Shown piece by piece: positions 27,550 to 36,106 of a DNA stretch of 64,000 nt. The stretch lies in assembly GCA_028284585.1 (NCBI GenBank), contig JANQRK010000001.1, positions 48,282 to 112,281 on the forward strand. Direction: 5' to 3'. Source of the DNA: Chromatiales bacterium (GTDB taxonomy: Bacteria; Pseudomonadota; Gammaproteobacteria; Chromatiales; Chromatiaceae). The notes beneath the pieces are model-generated. The model had not been told where the DNA came from. It did no database searches and saw only the letters and a list, made by a program, of their open reading frames with translations. The number at the start of each line of letters is the position of its first letter. Within the stretch, counting starts at the first letter, position 1. Both the position numbers and the translations under genes were made by a program.

Positions 27550-27719
27550 CGTAACACTCTAACGGCATTCGACTTCTCTTGGAACGCCTTGCGCGCCAAT
27601 TCAGCGGTCAGTGCGGGTATCCAAGCGCGCCTTCGATCCCGTAGAAAATGCCGGTCTGGTTTCGCCCATCGATGAAAGGCGCTAGCCTTCGATCAATGCA
27701 TACTGCCGGGAGACCTAAT

Positions 27720-28511
27720 GTGATCCTCGCAAGTTTTGGCGTCGCTGTGCTGTCGGCCGTCCTCGCCATGTCCGCCGCTGCCCAGTCCTTCGCAGGCGGC
27801 AAATGGATCGACCTAACCCATCCGTTCGATTCGGACACAATTTATTGGCCGACCGCGAAGACGTTCGAGAAACAGACCGTCTTCGAGGGTCGTACGCCGG
27901 GTGGCTACTTCTATTCCGCCTATAATTTCTGCTCCGCTGAGCATGGTGGCACGCACATGGACGCACCGGTCCATTTCGCGGAAGGTGCACTGCCCGCCGA
28001 TCGCGTGCCGGTCTCACAGCTGATCGGGCCGGGTGTCGTGATCGACGTCGCCGACCGCGTCGCGACCGATGTCGACTATCTCGTGGGCCCTGCGGATATC
28101 GAGCAACATGAGAAGGCACATGGACGGATTCCTCGTGGAGCGATCGTTCTGCTCCGAACCGGCCGCGCAACGCTTTATCCCGACGCGGAGAAGTACATGG
28201 GTACAGCCGAGCGCGGCGAGCAAGCGGTCGCCAAGCTTCACTTTCCGGGCCTGTCGAAGGAAGGTGCGGAAACGCTCGTCGCGCGCGGTATAGGTGCCGT
28301 CGGCATTGATACGCCATCGATCGACCACGGACCATCGAAGGACTTCGCAGCCCATGTCGCGCTGATGACGCACAACATCCCGGCGCTTGAGAATATCGCG
28401 GATATGTCGGAACTGCCGCCGCGCGGCAGCACCATCATCGCCTTGCCGATGAAAATCAAGGGAGGCTCCGGCGGGCCACTGCGTATCGTGGCCCATGTGC
28501 CAAGTCCCTAG
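27720..28511 (+). CDS. Cyclase-family (kynurenine formamidase-like) metal hydrolase, exported
   Basis: A hydrolase of about 263 residues. The metal-binding signature HGGTHMDAPVHF is complete, and GVDTPS-like GIDTPSIDHG follows near the C-terminal half. An N-terminal signal peptide (ASFGVAVLSAVLAMSAAAQS) precedes it. I chose GTG 27720 because GGGAG lies seven bases upstream; ATG 27696 in the same frame would add MHTAGRPN before the signal. Family members hydrolyse cyclic imides, N-formylkynurenine or isatin; the substrate here is unknown. Export to the periplasm is common in one branch of the family. Confidence 0.83.
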   Translation: MILASFGVAVLSAVLAMSAAAQSFAGGKWIDLTHPFDSDTIYWPTAKTFEKQTVFEGRTPGGYFYSAYNFCSAEHGGTHMDAPVHFAEGALPADRVPVSQLIGPGVVIDVADRVATDVDYLVGPADIEQHEKAHGRIPRGAIVLLRTGRATLYPDAEKYMGTAERGEQAVAKLHFPGLSKEGAETLVARGIGAVGIDTPSIDHGPSKDFAAHVALMTHNIPALENIADMSELPPRGSTIIALPMKIKGGSGGPLRIVAHVPSP

Positions 28512-28521
28512 ACGTGACAGC

Positions 28522-28953
28522 TCAGCGGCGCTCGGGCGAATGGTCGCGGGGCGACTCGTTGGCGGGGTCTGCACCAATTTGATCACTGTAGCGCACGATG
28601 AGGATAGCGATACTTACCAACAGAATGGCACCACCCTCGTAGAGTAGGTTCTCCATGGCGATGTTCTTGCCCTGAAGGACGATGAGTCGCGACAGTGCGG
28701 TGACCGCAATGAACATTGGATAGGTGAAGGGCACGCTAGAACGCTGAAAATAGACATGGGTCATCGCCATGATCTCGATGTAGATGAACATCAGTAGCAG
28801 GTCTTCGAGCCGTACCTCACCGTGCCCACCAATGCCCCAGACCAGCTGCCCGATCCCGATTAGCGCCAATGCACCGACGCCGGTGAGCACCAGTTTTAAG
28901 ATATAGCTGAACAGGGTCGAGAGCAGGGAGTTGAGTCGCTGTTCCGGTTGCAT
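28522..28953 (-). CDS. psiE: PsiE-family phosphate-starvation membrane protein
   Basis: A 143-residue inner-membrane protein with four hydrophobic helices (about residues 15-38, 50-68, 80-97 and 103-121). The pattern LEDLLLMFIYIEIMAMTHVYFQ and SRLIVLQGKN is characteristic of PsiE. In E. coli psiE is induced by phosphate starvation; its molecular role is not known. The C-terminus is hydrophilic. It converges with the cyclase-family gene with an 11-base gap. Confidence 0.82.
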   Translation of the reverse strand: MQPEQRLNSLLSTLFSYILKLVLTGVGALALIGIGQLVWGIGGHGEVRLEDLLLMFIYIEIMAMTHVYFQRSSVPFTYPMFIAVTALSRLIVLQGKNIAMENLLYEGGAILLVSIAILIVRYSDQIGADPANESPRDHSPERR

Positions 28954-30308
28954 GCGTGAATCTTCCTTCAGATGGTCCTTCGGTCCTGCGGTAGTCTAAG
29001 GACGCACGCGTCCTAACAGGCTGTTGTATGTCAGTAGGACCATAGCGCCAATCTACTGGGCAAGCGAGCCCTGGGTCTGGTGCTGCAAGTTTGGGACACC
29101 CGAGTCTTCGAAACCTGTCTGATCTTTGGCAGCCTCTGGAGCCGAGGTCCCAGAGGCCACTAGATCACACCGGATAGGTTTCCTTGTCCGGGGTGCCGAT
29201 ACTAATATGCGACCATTGGGCACGGCCGGGAAAGCCGTCTTGACGCGGTCAGAAGAAATTCAGCATGACGACTTGCGCATACTGCAGCCGCAGCTTTAGG
29301 GTACTTCGCCTTGCACGATAGTTCATCGAGCTCCTGAATCCAAAACGTCGATGTAATCGATAAGGTCTCGGCCTCTTTCTGCTTGAAGGGCTTGATTTGC
29401 ACACCTGCACCTGCGCGCTTGGAATCGAGCGTGAGGACAGTGGTCCTCTTGATGCTGACCCCCTGATTCGCAAGGCGCGGGATCTCGGTCATATCGCGGG
29501 GGGTTGAAGCCGGGAACGGCGCTGTCCGTCACATTGCCAACAAAGGGACTATTGATGAAGCGTTCGTAGGGGTCTAAATAGTCGTCATCGAACCCCAGGC
29601 CTTCGCTGTTTAGGTCCTCAAACCGGCCCAGAGGCAAGGCATCGATGCGTAAGGATAGGGGACACGATGGCATGGTCTGTCTATTCGACACATGAGGAAA
29701 CCCACATTCACCAGAGTAGCCGCATCGCCTGCGCGGCAGGCACATCCGCACAGACCGCTGGGTTCCAATGGTGCGATCGCAGCGCCACAACTTGAGCGCA
29801 TTGCAATGGGCTGGGCATCCGGTCACACGGATTCGCCGATGCCAAGGAAGGTGCCAGATACTCGGTGTGGGCGACATACCTGAGGTCCACTGCGGCACGA
29901 CTCAGGGTTATCCATTTCGACTCGGCCTGGGCGATAGAAGAACGCGTCCACTTTCTGCCACAATAAGACAGATGGACAGCCAGTAGCCGCCACCTAGGGT
30001 CCGCTTCTAGGAATGGGCCTTTCGTTGCGATGGCGCCGCGGCCTACGCCCGCTTCGATAACAATCCAGTAAAAGCAAACCCGACGAGACAAATTAAAATG
30101 CCGTCGCGTTGGATGAGATCGGCCATCTCATTGCTTTTCCAAGTATCGCTTGTGTTCCGTCTCTGGGGCTCGGAGTTCAGAAAACTAGAAGAACCCACAG
30201 CTCACGCAGTTTGCATCAGGGAGGCAAGGTTGTCGGACCTTTCGGGGAAAGACTCCAGCCATCGACCTAGCTACCGATAAACTCAAACTCCCATAAAGTA
30301 GTTCTTTC
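28954..30308. other. Gene-desert junction before the polysaccharide island
   Basis: About 1.35 kb without an intact gene. Apart from the decayed gene entered separately at 29249-29672, several minus-strand frames between 29700 and 30091 are open but show no signal, motif or ribosome site, and I do not call them. The flippase promoter should lie close to 30300. The stretch marks the boundary between GC-rich backbone and the lower-GC island. Confidence 0.4.
29249..29672 (-). pseudogene. Remnant of an unrecognised gene with multiple frameshifts
   Basis: Three minus-strand frames connect into one plausible protein tail. The first holds SLRIDALPLGRFEDLNSEG and DPYERFINSPFVGNVTDSAV; the second continues with EIPRLANQGVSIKRTTVLTL and KQKEAETLSITSTFWIQEL; the third ends LRLQYAQVVMLNFF. 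Each piece has protein-like composition, and the pieces abut at about 29490 and 29300. I do not recognise the family. The upstream end cannot be traced, so this is the 3' part of a larger dead gene or a sequence with indel errors. Confidence 0.45.
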
Positions 30309-31826
30309 GTGACAGATAAATCACCGCAGTCCTCCGAACAGGAAGCTTACAACCCATCTCGCAGCATCGCGCGGGGCGTAGGCTGGGCGATATTGATGCG
30401 CTGGGCTCTGCGCTTTATCGGCCTTTTCAGCACACTGATTCTTGCCCGCTTATTGAGCCCAGAAGACTTTGGTGTCGCCGCAATGGGCATGTTAGTGATG
30501 GGTTTCCTCTTCGAACTAAGTCAGTTCGGAGCCGGCATGCACCTGGTGCGAAAAAAGCAGATCGACCAATCTCACTCCGATACGGCCTGGACCATTGTCC
30601 TGCTTCAGGGGGGGCTTACGGCGTTGCTCTTAGTGTTGATCGCGGCACCCATTTCTGAGTACTTCGAAGAGCCGCGAGTGGTCGACGTCATGTACCTGCT
30701 CGCCGTCGCCTCACTAATGGGCGGCTTTGAGAGCATTGGGCCCATATTGCTGAGGCGTGAACTACGGTATTCCGCGGATTTTCGGTTCAATGTGTGGAGA
30801 AAGGTTCTCACCTTCGTTGCCACCGTTAGCGCCGCGCTGATTCTGCGCGACTATTGGGCCCTCATTGTTGGCCACCTGGCGGGAACAGTAGTCGGCATAG
30901 TACTCAGCTACCGGGTTCATCCTTATCGCCCTCGCCTCTCGATAAAGTACGCGAAAGAATTCTTGGCTTTCGGCGCGTCCATAATACCAATCCGAGTTGC
31001 CAACACGTCGAGAGGTATGATTGCGCAGTTTCTAGTTGGTGGCACTAACGATGCGTCTGCGCTTGGCAACTTCCGTGTTGCAGCAGACCTTTCGACATTG
31101 TTTACGAGCGAGATCGTTACCCCAATGGGTCGTGGTCTACTCCCAAACTACGCACGCCTCGCCGACCGGCCTGACGAACTGTCTTCGATTTACCGCAAAG
31201 TTTTGGGACTGGTTGCCTTGCTATGTATTCCACTTGGCACAGGGGCATCGGCCGTCGCGGACGATGTAGTGCTAATTCTACTAGGACCTCAATGGACTTT
31301 CGCTGCACGGCTAATGGAATACATAGCTATTGGCGGTGTGATTTATGCGATATCGCAAACCATGGTCAACCAGATTCTGATCGCTACGGGCCGGGAAAAA
31401 TCTGCCGCGGTGCTCGCGTGGGTCCGACTTGCCATCACCGCTCCCATCCTCTGGGTCGGCTTGGAACTGGGAGGCATTCTCGGTTTAGCCAAAGCCGCTA
31501 TCATTGCTCCGCTCGCATGTCTGCCAATCATCTTCAATGAAACTCGCCAGGCAGTGACTTTGAGTGTGAAGAACCTGGCTCAACTGTTGTGGCGGCCCGC
31601 TACTGCCGCCACTGTAATGTTCTTTGCGATTAAAGTGACACATGACCCACAGATTGAATGGGCTATTGTCCGCCTCACAGCGGATGTGATGGTCGGTTGC
31701 ACAGTATATATATTCATCACGCTTGCATTATGGCTGCTGAGTGGCCGACCGGCCAGTGCGGAAAAAATAGTTCTCGATAGTGCTATGGGGCTTCTCGGAA
31801 AAGCTCGAAACAAACTGCGCCGGTGA
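30309..31826 (+). CDS. Wzx-type polysaccharide flippase (oligosaccharide flippase family)
   Basis: A 505-residue inner-membrane protein of the MOP/MATE superfamily. After a short cytoplasmic N-terminus, GVGWAILMRWALRFIGLFST starts the first of about 12-14 helices; SPEDFGVAAMGMLVMGFL and LRRELRYSADFRFNVWRKV are typical of WzxC/lipopolysaccharide exporter-like flippases. It would move lipid-linked repeat units to the periplasmic side. The start is GTG 30309, without a clear ribosome site. It is the only plus-strand gene of the early island and converges with the next group. Confidence 0.87.
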   Translation: MTDKSPQSSEQEAYNPSRSIARGVGWAILMRWALRFIGLFSTLILARLLSPEDFGVAAMGMLVMGFLFELSQFGAGMHLVRKKQIDQSHSDTAWTIVLLQGGLTALLLVLIAAPISEYFEEPRVVDVMYLLAVASLMGGFESIGPILLRRELRYSADFRFNVWRKVLTFVATVSAALILRDYWALIVGHLAGTVVGIVLSYRVHPYRPRLSIKYAKEFLAFGASIIPIRVANTSRGMIAQFLVGGTNDASALGNFRVAADLSTLFTSEIVTPMGRGLLPNYARLADRPDELSSIYRKVLGLVALLCIPLGTGASAVADDVVLILLGPQWTFAARLMEYIAIGGVIYAISQTMVNQILIATGREKSAAVLAWVRLAITAPILWVGLELGGILGLAKAAIIAPLACLPIIFNETRQAVTLSVKNLAQLLWRPATAATVMFFAIKVTHDPQIEWAIVRLTADVMVGCTVYIFITLALWLLSGRPASAEKIVLDSAMGLLGKARNKLRR

Positions 31827-31871
31827 CATATTCCGACGTCAGTCACCGCTCCCGTCTTCGAGCGGCCTGCT

Positions 31872-32672
31872 CTAGGATGCCAGGTCACGTAGCGCCGCAT
31901 CGATCGAAGAAATAATATCTTTACCTTTCTCTTTTTGAATCTTTTTCGCCCAATTCCTATGTACGCCTAGCACGACGACCGGTAACTTGGGAACATCAAG
32001 AATCCTCGCCATCGCAAGCCTATGATGCCCTGCCGCTTGCTGTTTGTGCAGTTCCCCATTTCGGTCTACGAATACCTTAATCTCGTCGTACCACTCCTTG
32101 CCGCCCAGCTGTTCCTGTGACTTATAGCCAGTGTCGCGAATCGCCTCAAAAGTTTCCCGCATCTGACAAAAGTATTCCTGGATATCGCTCTCGCTCGAGC
32201 AACCCCGCGCTTGCCAACTCGAGGACAAGCCACTTTTCACGAACCTAGACATTTCTTTGTACTGATCGGTTTGTTTGTAATCCATACCGTCACGAAATAT
32301 CTGATAGACGGCCTTCGAATAAATATAGCTATTCAGATACGAAGCGATATCACGCTTGTCTTCGACATCCCAGTTGCCGTCAAAAATTATGCCACGACCA
32401 AGACCGATTCCTTTCCGTGACTCACCGCCACTAGGTCTCCCACCCCAACGTATTAGGGTCGAAGCGACCCAGTAGGGCTGACACATCAGTCGCCTCGAAA
32501 CGGGGAGCCGTCTGGGCACCAACTTAATCTGTGTTGATCCGGGCAAGCGCAAAAAGTGAAACACTCGATTTAGGCCCAGAGCGATGTAAAGCCGGGCATA
32601 GCTTTCACCAGGAACAACCAAGAGTCGATAGACGAGCCGCCTGACCGTCCGTAAAAAGCTACACAATGACAT
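31872..32672 (-). CDS. Unknown protein with ParB/sulfiredoxin-like nuclease-fold segment
   Basis: A 266-residue protein. The N-terminal 60 residues are basic and hydrophobic; the middle is hydrophilic. The C-terminal part, VFVDRNGELHKQQAAGHHRL then AMARILDVPKLPVVVLGVHR, resembles the ParB/Srx fold motif in which a G-x-H-R segment binds nucleotide. Such proteins turn up in cell-surface polysaccharide loci with no known role. It belongs to the minus-strand run of island genes, 68 bases downstream of a methyltransferase gene. Confidence 0.65.
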   Translation of the reverse strand: MSLCSFLRTVRRLVYRLLVVPGESYARLYIALGLNRVFHFLRLPGSTQIKLVPRRLPVSRRLMCQPYWVASTLIRWGGRPSGGESRKGIGLGRGIIFDGNWDVEDKRDIASYLNSYIYSKAVYQIFRDGMDYKQTDQYKEMSRFVKSGLSSSWQARGCSSESDIQEYFCQMRETFEAIRDTGYKSQEQLGGKEWYDEIKVFVDRNGELHKQQAAGHHRLAMARILDVPKLPVVVLGVHRNWAKKIQKEKGKDIISSIDAALRDLAS

Positions 32673-32740
32673 ATGACACCAGTGGGCTTACGAGCGGACC
32701 TCATCTACTTATAATTGACACCCTGCCGCCCGGTTCGGGC

Positions 32741-33550
32741 TCAATTCAGGACGAAGATCTTGAACACAACTTCCTCACGTTCGCTTATGCTCAAAGTCTG
32801 TCTGACCGTGAGGTTGAACTCGCCAAAAAACGCAACCAACTGACGTTCGAATAGTTGCCCTTGAATAAGTTCATGGGGCTGAATTGGTGGCAGCACCGGC
32901 GCAGAGTCTTTGCGAACAGGAACTCGAACAATAACATCTCCACGTGAAACCCGACGAATTTCAGATAACACCTCTCGAGCTACAGCATAAGGGAGTAACC
33001 CTAGAAAGCGGAAACATACAACAAGGTCAAAACTACTATCGTCGTAGGGTAGCGCGTCTGCACTACCAACTTCGATATGACATTCGTTATATGCTTCGCC
33101 TAACTCCTCCTTGGCCGTTTCGAGCATATCCTCGGATATATCAATACCAAAGATAATCATTCCCTTTTTCTGAAACATTCCCACAAATCGGCCAGTGCCG
33201 AATGGCACGTCCAGTACTTTGATGCCATCAGGCTGAGCATCGAGAAGATCACTCATAAGCTCCTGTTCTTTGTGCCACATCTCCTGCTTCAGTCGCTTAG
33301 TGAGGTAGTTACGTGCCACATCCCCGCGATAGTGATCAGAGTCTACGGCTGGCCAACGCGCCAAGCCCAATTTTACTAGGACAGCCCGTCCCAACGTACC
33401 ATTACGCCAATGCTCAATAATTCTCACAACTAACTCCCCTACAGCTGCATTCGCCAACGCGCGAATATCGTCTTCTATTAGCGGCACAGAACCCCTTTGC
33501 TGTCGCTCAATTTGTGGTGAAGGGGCCGCAGTTGATGAAAATCCTGCCAT
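32741..33550 (-). CDS. Class I SAM-dependent methyltransferase
   Basis: A methyltransferase of 269 residues. Motif I is VLDVPFGTGRFVGMFQKKG, the acidic end of beta-2 is GIDISEDML, motif II-like ALPYDDSSFDLVVCFRFLGL and post-II VLSEIRRVSRGDVIVRVP follow. The N-terminal 80 residues are not recognised. ATG 33550 is chosen; TTG 33562 and GTG 33556 in the same frame are possible, and none has a good ribosome site. In this setting it may methylate a sugar or a lipid-linked intermediate. The substrate is unknown. Confidence 0.82.
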   Translation of the reverse strand: MAGFSSTAAPSPQIERQQRGSVPLIEDDIRALANAAVGELVVRIIEHWRNGTLGRAVLVKLGLARWPAVDSDHYRGDVARNYLTKRLKQEMWHKEQELMSDLLDAQPDGIKVLDVPFGTGRFVGMFQKKGMIIFGIDISEDMLETAKEELGEAYNECHIEVGSADALPYDDSSFDLVVCFRFLGLLPYAVAREVLSEIRRVSRGDVIVRVPVRKDSAPVLPPIQPHELIQGQLFERQLVAFFGEFNLTVRQTLSISEREEVVFKIFVLN

Positions 33551-33788
33551 AGCCACGCGCAATTTGACACGAGTGAACTCTGTGATCGATATAGCAGTCG
33601 CAAGTCTTCAATCTGAGCATCCGCGCAATCGGCAGAGGCAGCGCGTCAGTTAACGCCTTCATTCTGTTTGTTCGAGCTGCCATCTACACTACACAACAGC
33701 AGCAGTGACTGCCAAATGCTAGGCCGAGAAAAGATGTGATGTGGCCGTAATTTCAGAATCATAGATAACCGTTACACCAATGGCGAGT

Positions 33789-33844
33789 TCGAAAATGGCA
33801 GTTGATCCATGCGCCGCTCAGGCACCTAAATTTTTGAAGGCGCC
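33789..33844 (+). repeat. Diverged partial copy (A) of an intergenic repeat
   Basis: Fifty-six bases beginning TTCGAAAATGGCAGTTGATC align without gaps to part of the repeat at 41656-41810 with roughly three quarters of positions identical. It holds the block GAAAATGGCA followed by GCGCCGCTC and CACCTAAATTTTTGAAGG. It lies just past the stop of the fusion gene that begins at 35911. Confidence 0.55.
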
Positions 33845-33850
33845 CTAATG

Positions 33851-35911
33851 TTACAAAGTCACTGACGATTTGTAGTTCGCAGCTATTAACTTAGCAATCG
33901 GCTGAACCACACGCTGATTTTGTTTACTATTATACTGCAAATGATAAGGTACTTGGCAGGCGGTATGGTTTAACCAATACAGATAAGATAAGGGTTTCAC
34001 CATAGAATGATCTACTTCCAGCCATTCAAGAACGCTCGCAATATATCCGGGCTTTACTTCGGAGACCTGACCAGAGTCCTCAGCCATCGCCGGAATAGTT
34101 TCTAAGAGACTGAGATGAGTATTTCGGCATCTTAAGGCACTTTCCACAACATTGAGCAAATCCAATACCGGTAGCCCCCTAACATTCGAATGCTCCCAAT
34201 CAATTATTCCAGATAGCTTTCCCTCGGCTAGAAACACGTTGTTTAGGCTGAAATCTCCATGCATAGGACCACAACTCAGAATTTTCGCACGTAGGTATTG
34301 ATCGAAGTATTCTGCAAGTTGCCCGCATAAGACGTCATCGTCAATCAGTGGTGCGAGCACCCCAAGTGGTCTATTGACCAATGAAAAGTAGATATCGTCA
34401 TCAAACGAAGTGTCAACAGACGAAGTATGTACCCACTCAAAATAAGGCTGCACGGCAGCGAGGATATTCTGAACGCTGAAAGTGTCTTTATATTGAATAA
34501 AAGGTTGGCCTTCTTGACGAGTTTCAACATAGTATGGTTGGTTCTGAATAGCACCTTGAGTCAAAACCTTTGGGAACCAGTGACTGACGCCAGGAAATCC
34601 GACATGGAGACACTCCAATGTTTGAGAATTATTTACTTCTCCAGCGCCGCTGGCTTTATTAAGAGGCAATTTTATAACAACAAGTTTCTTGTTCATTTCT
34701 GCCAGCAGAATGACTTTGTCTTTTCCCGTCACAGTGAAAGAATCGAAATTGATTTTGCATCCTAGTTTTGATTCGATATCATTTAATATTCTATCAAGAA
34801 AACTTTGTTTAAATGCTTTCTTACTCGCAACGATACCATAGGCAGGAACAAAGTAACGATTATATCGTATTCTCTCTACAATGCGGTTAGACGAGGTCTT
34901 CTTCCAACGACGCTTATTGGGCACTAAAGGCGTCACTTTATTTAAGCTGTCGCAGCCGTCAAAGAGCCCAAAAAATTGTATTTCGCTCAACCCGGATAAT
35001 CGCAGTAGTTTGCGATAAACCGACATGGAATAGGTTCTGTCTTGATGGGAGGAGCGCTTATCTGTGATGGCATGCCAGCTAGCTAAAAACCGAGAAACAA
35101 TACATTTTAACGACAGCGTACCGTTCTGGTCGCTATCAACTTTTAGGTGGTTGATGTTCAGTCGATTTTCAATTGCAACGAAAAGCTGTCCATCGGGCTT
35201 TAGAACTCGGGCTATTTCCTTCAGAAATGCCTCTTGTATGCTATGTGCATGAGACTTTTCAGAACTCAAAAACCAGATATCCAACAATTGACTTAGATAG
35301 TTTTTCTTATGAGGTGCAATGAAGCGCTCTTGGCCAGTCCACCCCTGGATGTCCGAAAGTACGGCGCAGTCAAAATGTTCATCTGGAAAGGGAAGATAGG
35401 TGCCATCGCCACTGGCACATAGCGCGATATCGTCGTTCTGATTAAAAATCGAGAAACGCTTTTGGGAAAAAATCAGGCGCTCTGTCGTAAGATCCGTAGC
35501 CCAAACAGTACTCCCATGGGGGGCCAGATTTCTGCTCACATTTCCCAGTCCGCAGCCAATATCGAGTATCTTTGCATCACCAGGCATGGTAAGCAGAAGC
35601 TTCCAAGCATAGCGGCCATCCGTTACCAAATTGTCGATCCAGTCAGGGTTGTCCTCAGTCAGGCTAACGAAGTGTCGGATGGATTGCGCCCAGTTCTCCA
35701 GGCTAAGATTTTTGCATAACTCACCCATAGCTTTACGCGGAATGTGGTCACAGTAGTAATCACGCCGCAATACACGTAGATCAGGGATATCGTTTAGCCA
35801 ACTGTAATTCTGACCACAAGAGTTACATTGAATTGCTTGCTCCGAGAACTCTAAGCCCGATTTGCAACAAGGACAGCGTAGATCTTGATAGTGATTGGTG
35901 GGTTTGGACAT
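33851..35911 (-). CDS. Fusion of zinc-ribbon methyltransferase and aminoglycoside-phosphotransferase-like kinase
   Basis: A 686-residue two-domain protein. Residues about 10-50 form a Trm112-like zinc ribbon (LRCPCCKSGLEF ... QCNSCGQNYSWLNDIPDLR). Residues about 110-260 are a class I methyltransferase (AKILDIGCGLGNVSRNLAP, YLPFPDEHFDCAVLSDI, IARVLKPDGQLFVAIENR). Residues about 370-640 are an APH/choline-kinase-like domain with catalytic loop MHGDFSLNNVF and metal motif GIIDWEHSN. Likely substrate is a sugar or an intermediate of the local polysaccharide, phosphorylated and methylated by one polypeptide. Codon use and composition are visibly AT-richer than the backbone genes, suggesting recent transfer. 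Confidence 0.85.
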   Translation of the reverse strand: MSKPTNHYQDLRCPCCKSGLEFSEQAIQCNSCGQNYSWLNDIPDLRVLRRDYYCDHIPRKAMGELCKNLSLENWAQSIRHFVSLTEDNPDWIDNLVTDGRYAWKLLLTMPGDAKILDIGCGLGNVSRNLAPHGSTVWATDLTTERLIFSQKRFSIFNQNDDIALCASGDGTYLPFPDEHFDCAVLSDIQGWTGQERFIAPHKKNYLSQLLDIWFLSSEKSHAHSIQEAFLKEIARVLKPDGQLFVAIENRLNINHLKVDSDQNGTLSLKCIVSRFLASWHAITDKRSSHQDRTYSMSVYRKLLRLSGLSEIQFFGLFDGCDSLNKVTPLVPNKRRWKKTSSNRIVERIRYNRYFVPAYGIVASKKAFKQSFLDRILNDIESKLGCKINFDSFTVTGKDKVILLAEMNKKLVVIKLPLNKASGAGEVNNSQTLECLHVGFPGVSHWFPKVLTQGAIQNQPYYVETRQEGQPFIQYKDTFSVQNILAAVQPYFEWVHTSSVDTSFDDDIYFSLVNRPLGVLAPLIDDDVLCGQLAEYFDQYLRAKILSCGPMHGDFSLNNVFLAEGKLSGIIDWEHSNVRGLPVLDLLNVVESALRCRNTHLSLLETIPAMAEDSGQVSEVKPGYIASVLEWLEVDHSMVKPLSYLYWLNHTACQVPYHLQYNSKQNQRVVQPIAKLIAANYKSSVTL

Positions 35912-36106
35912 GAATTGTGTCTTTACGGAAAATTTTGTGCATAGGCTGCAGCATGAGCGGCTGTTTTATCGGCGATATTCTATCACTGCGTTTGTCGGCG
36001 AGCGGCCGGAAGAAACTTGTCCAGGCTCCGTACGGACCTCCATATCCGATTCTACGCGGACAGCGAGTGTTTAATGAATGCATTCGTCTCTATTGATGCG
36101 AAAATA

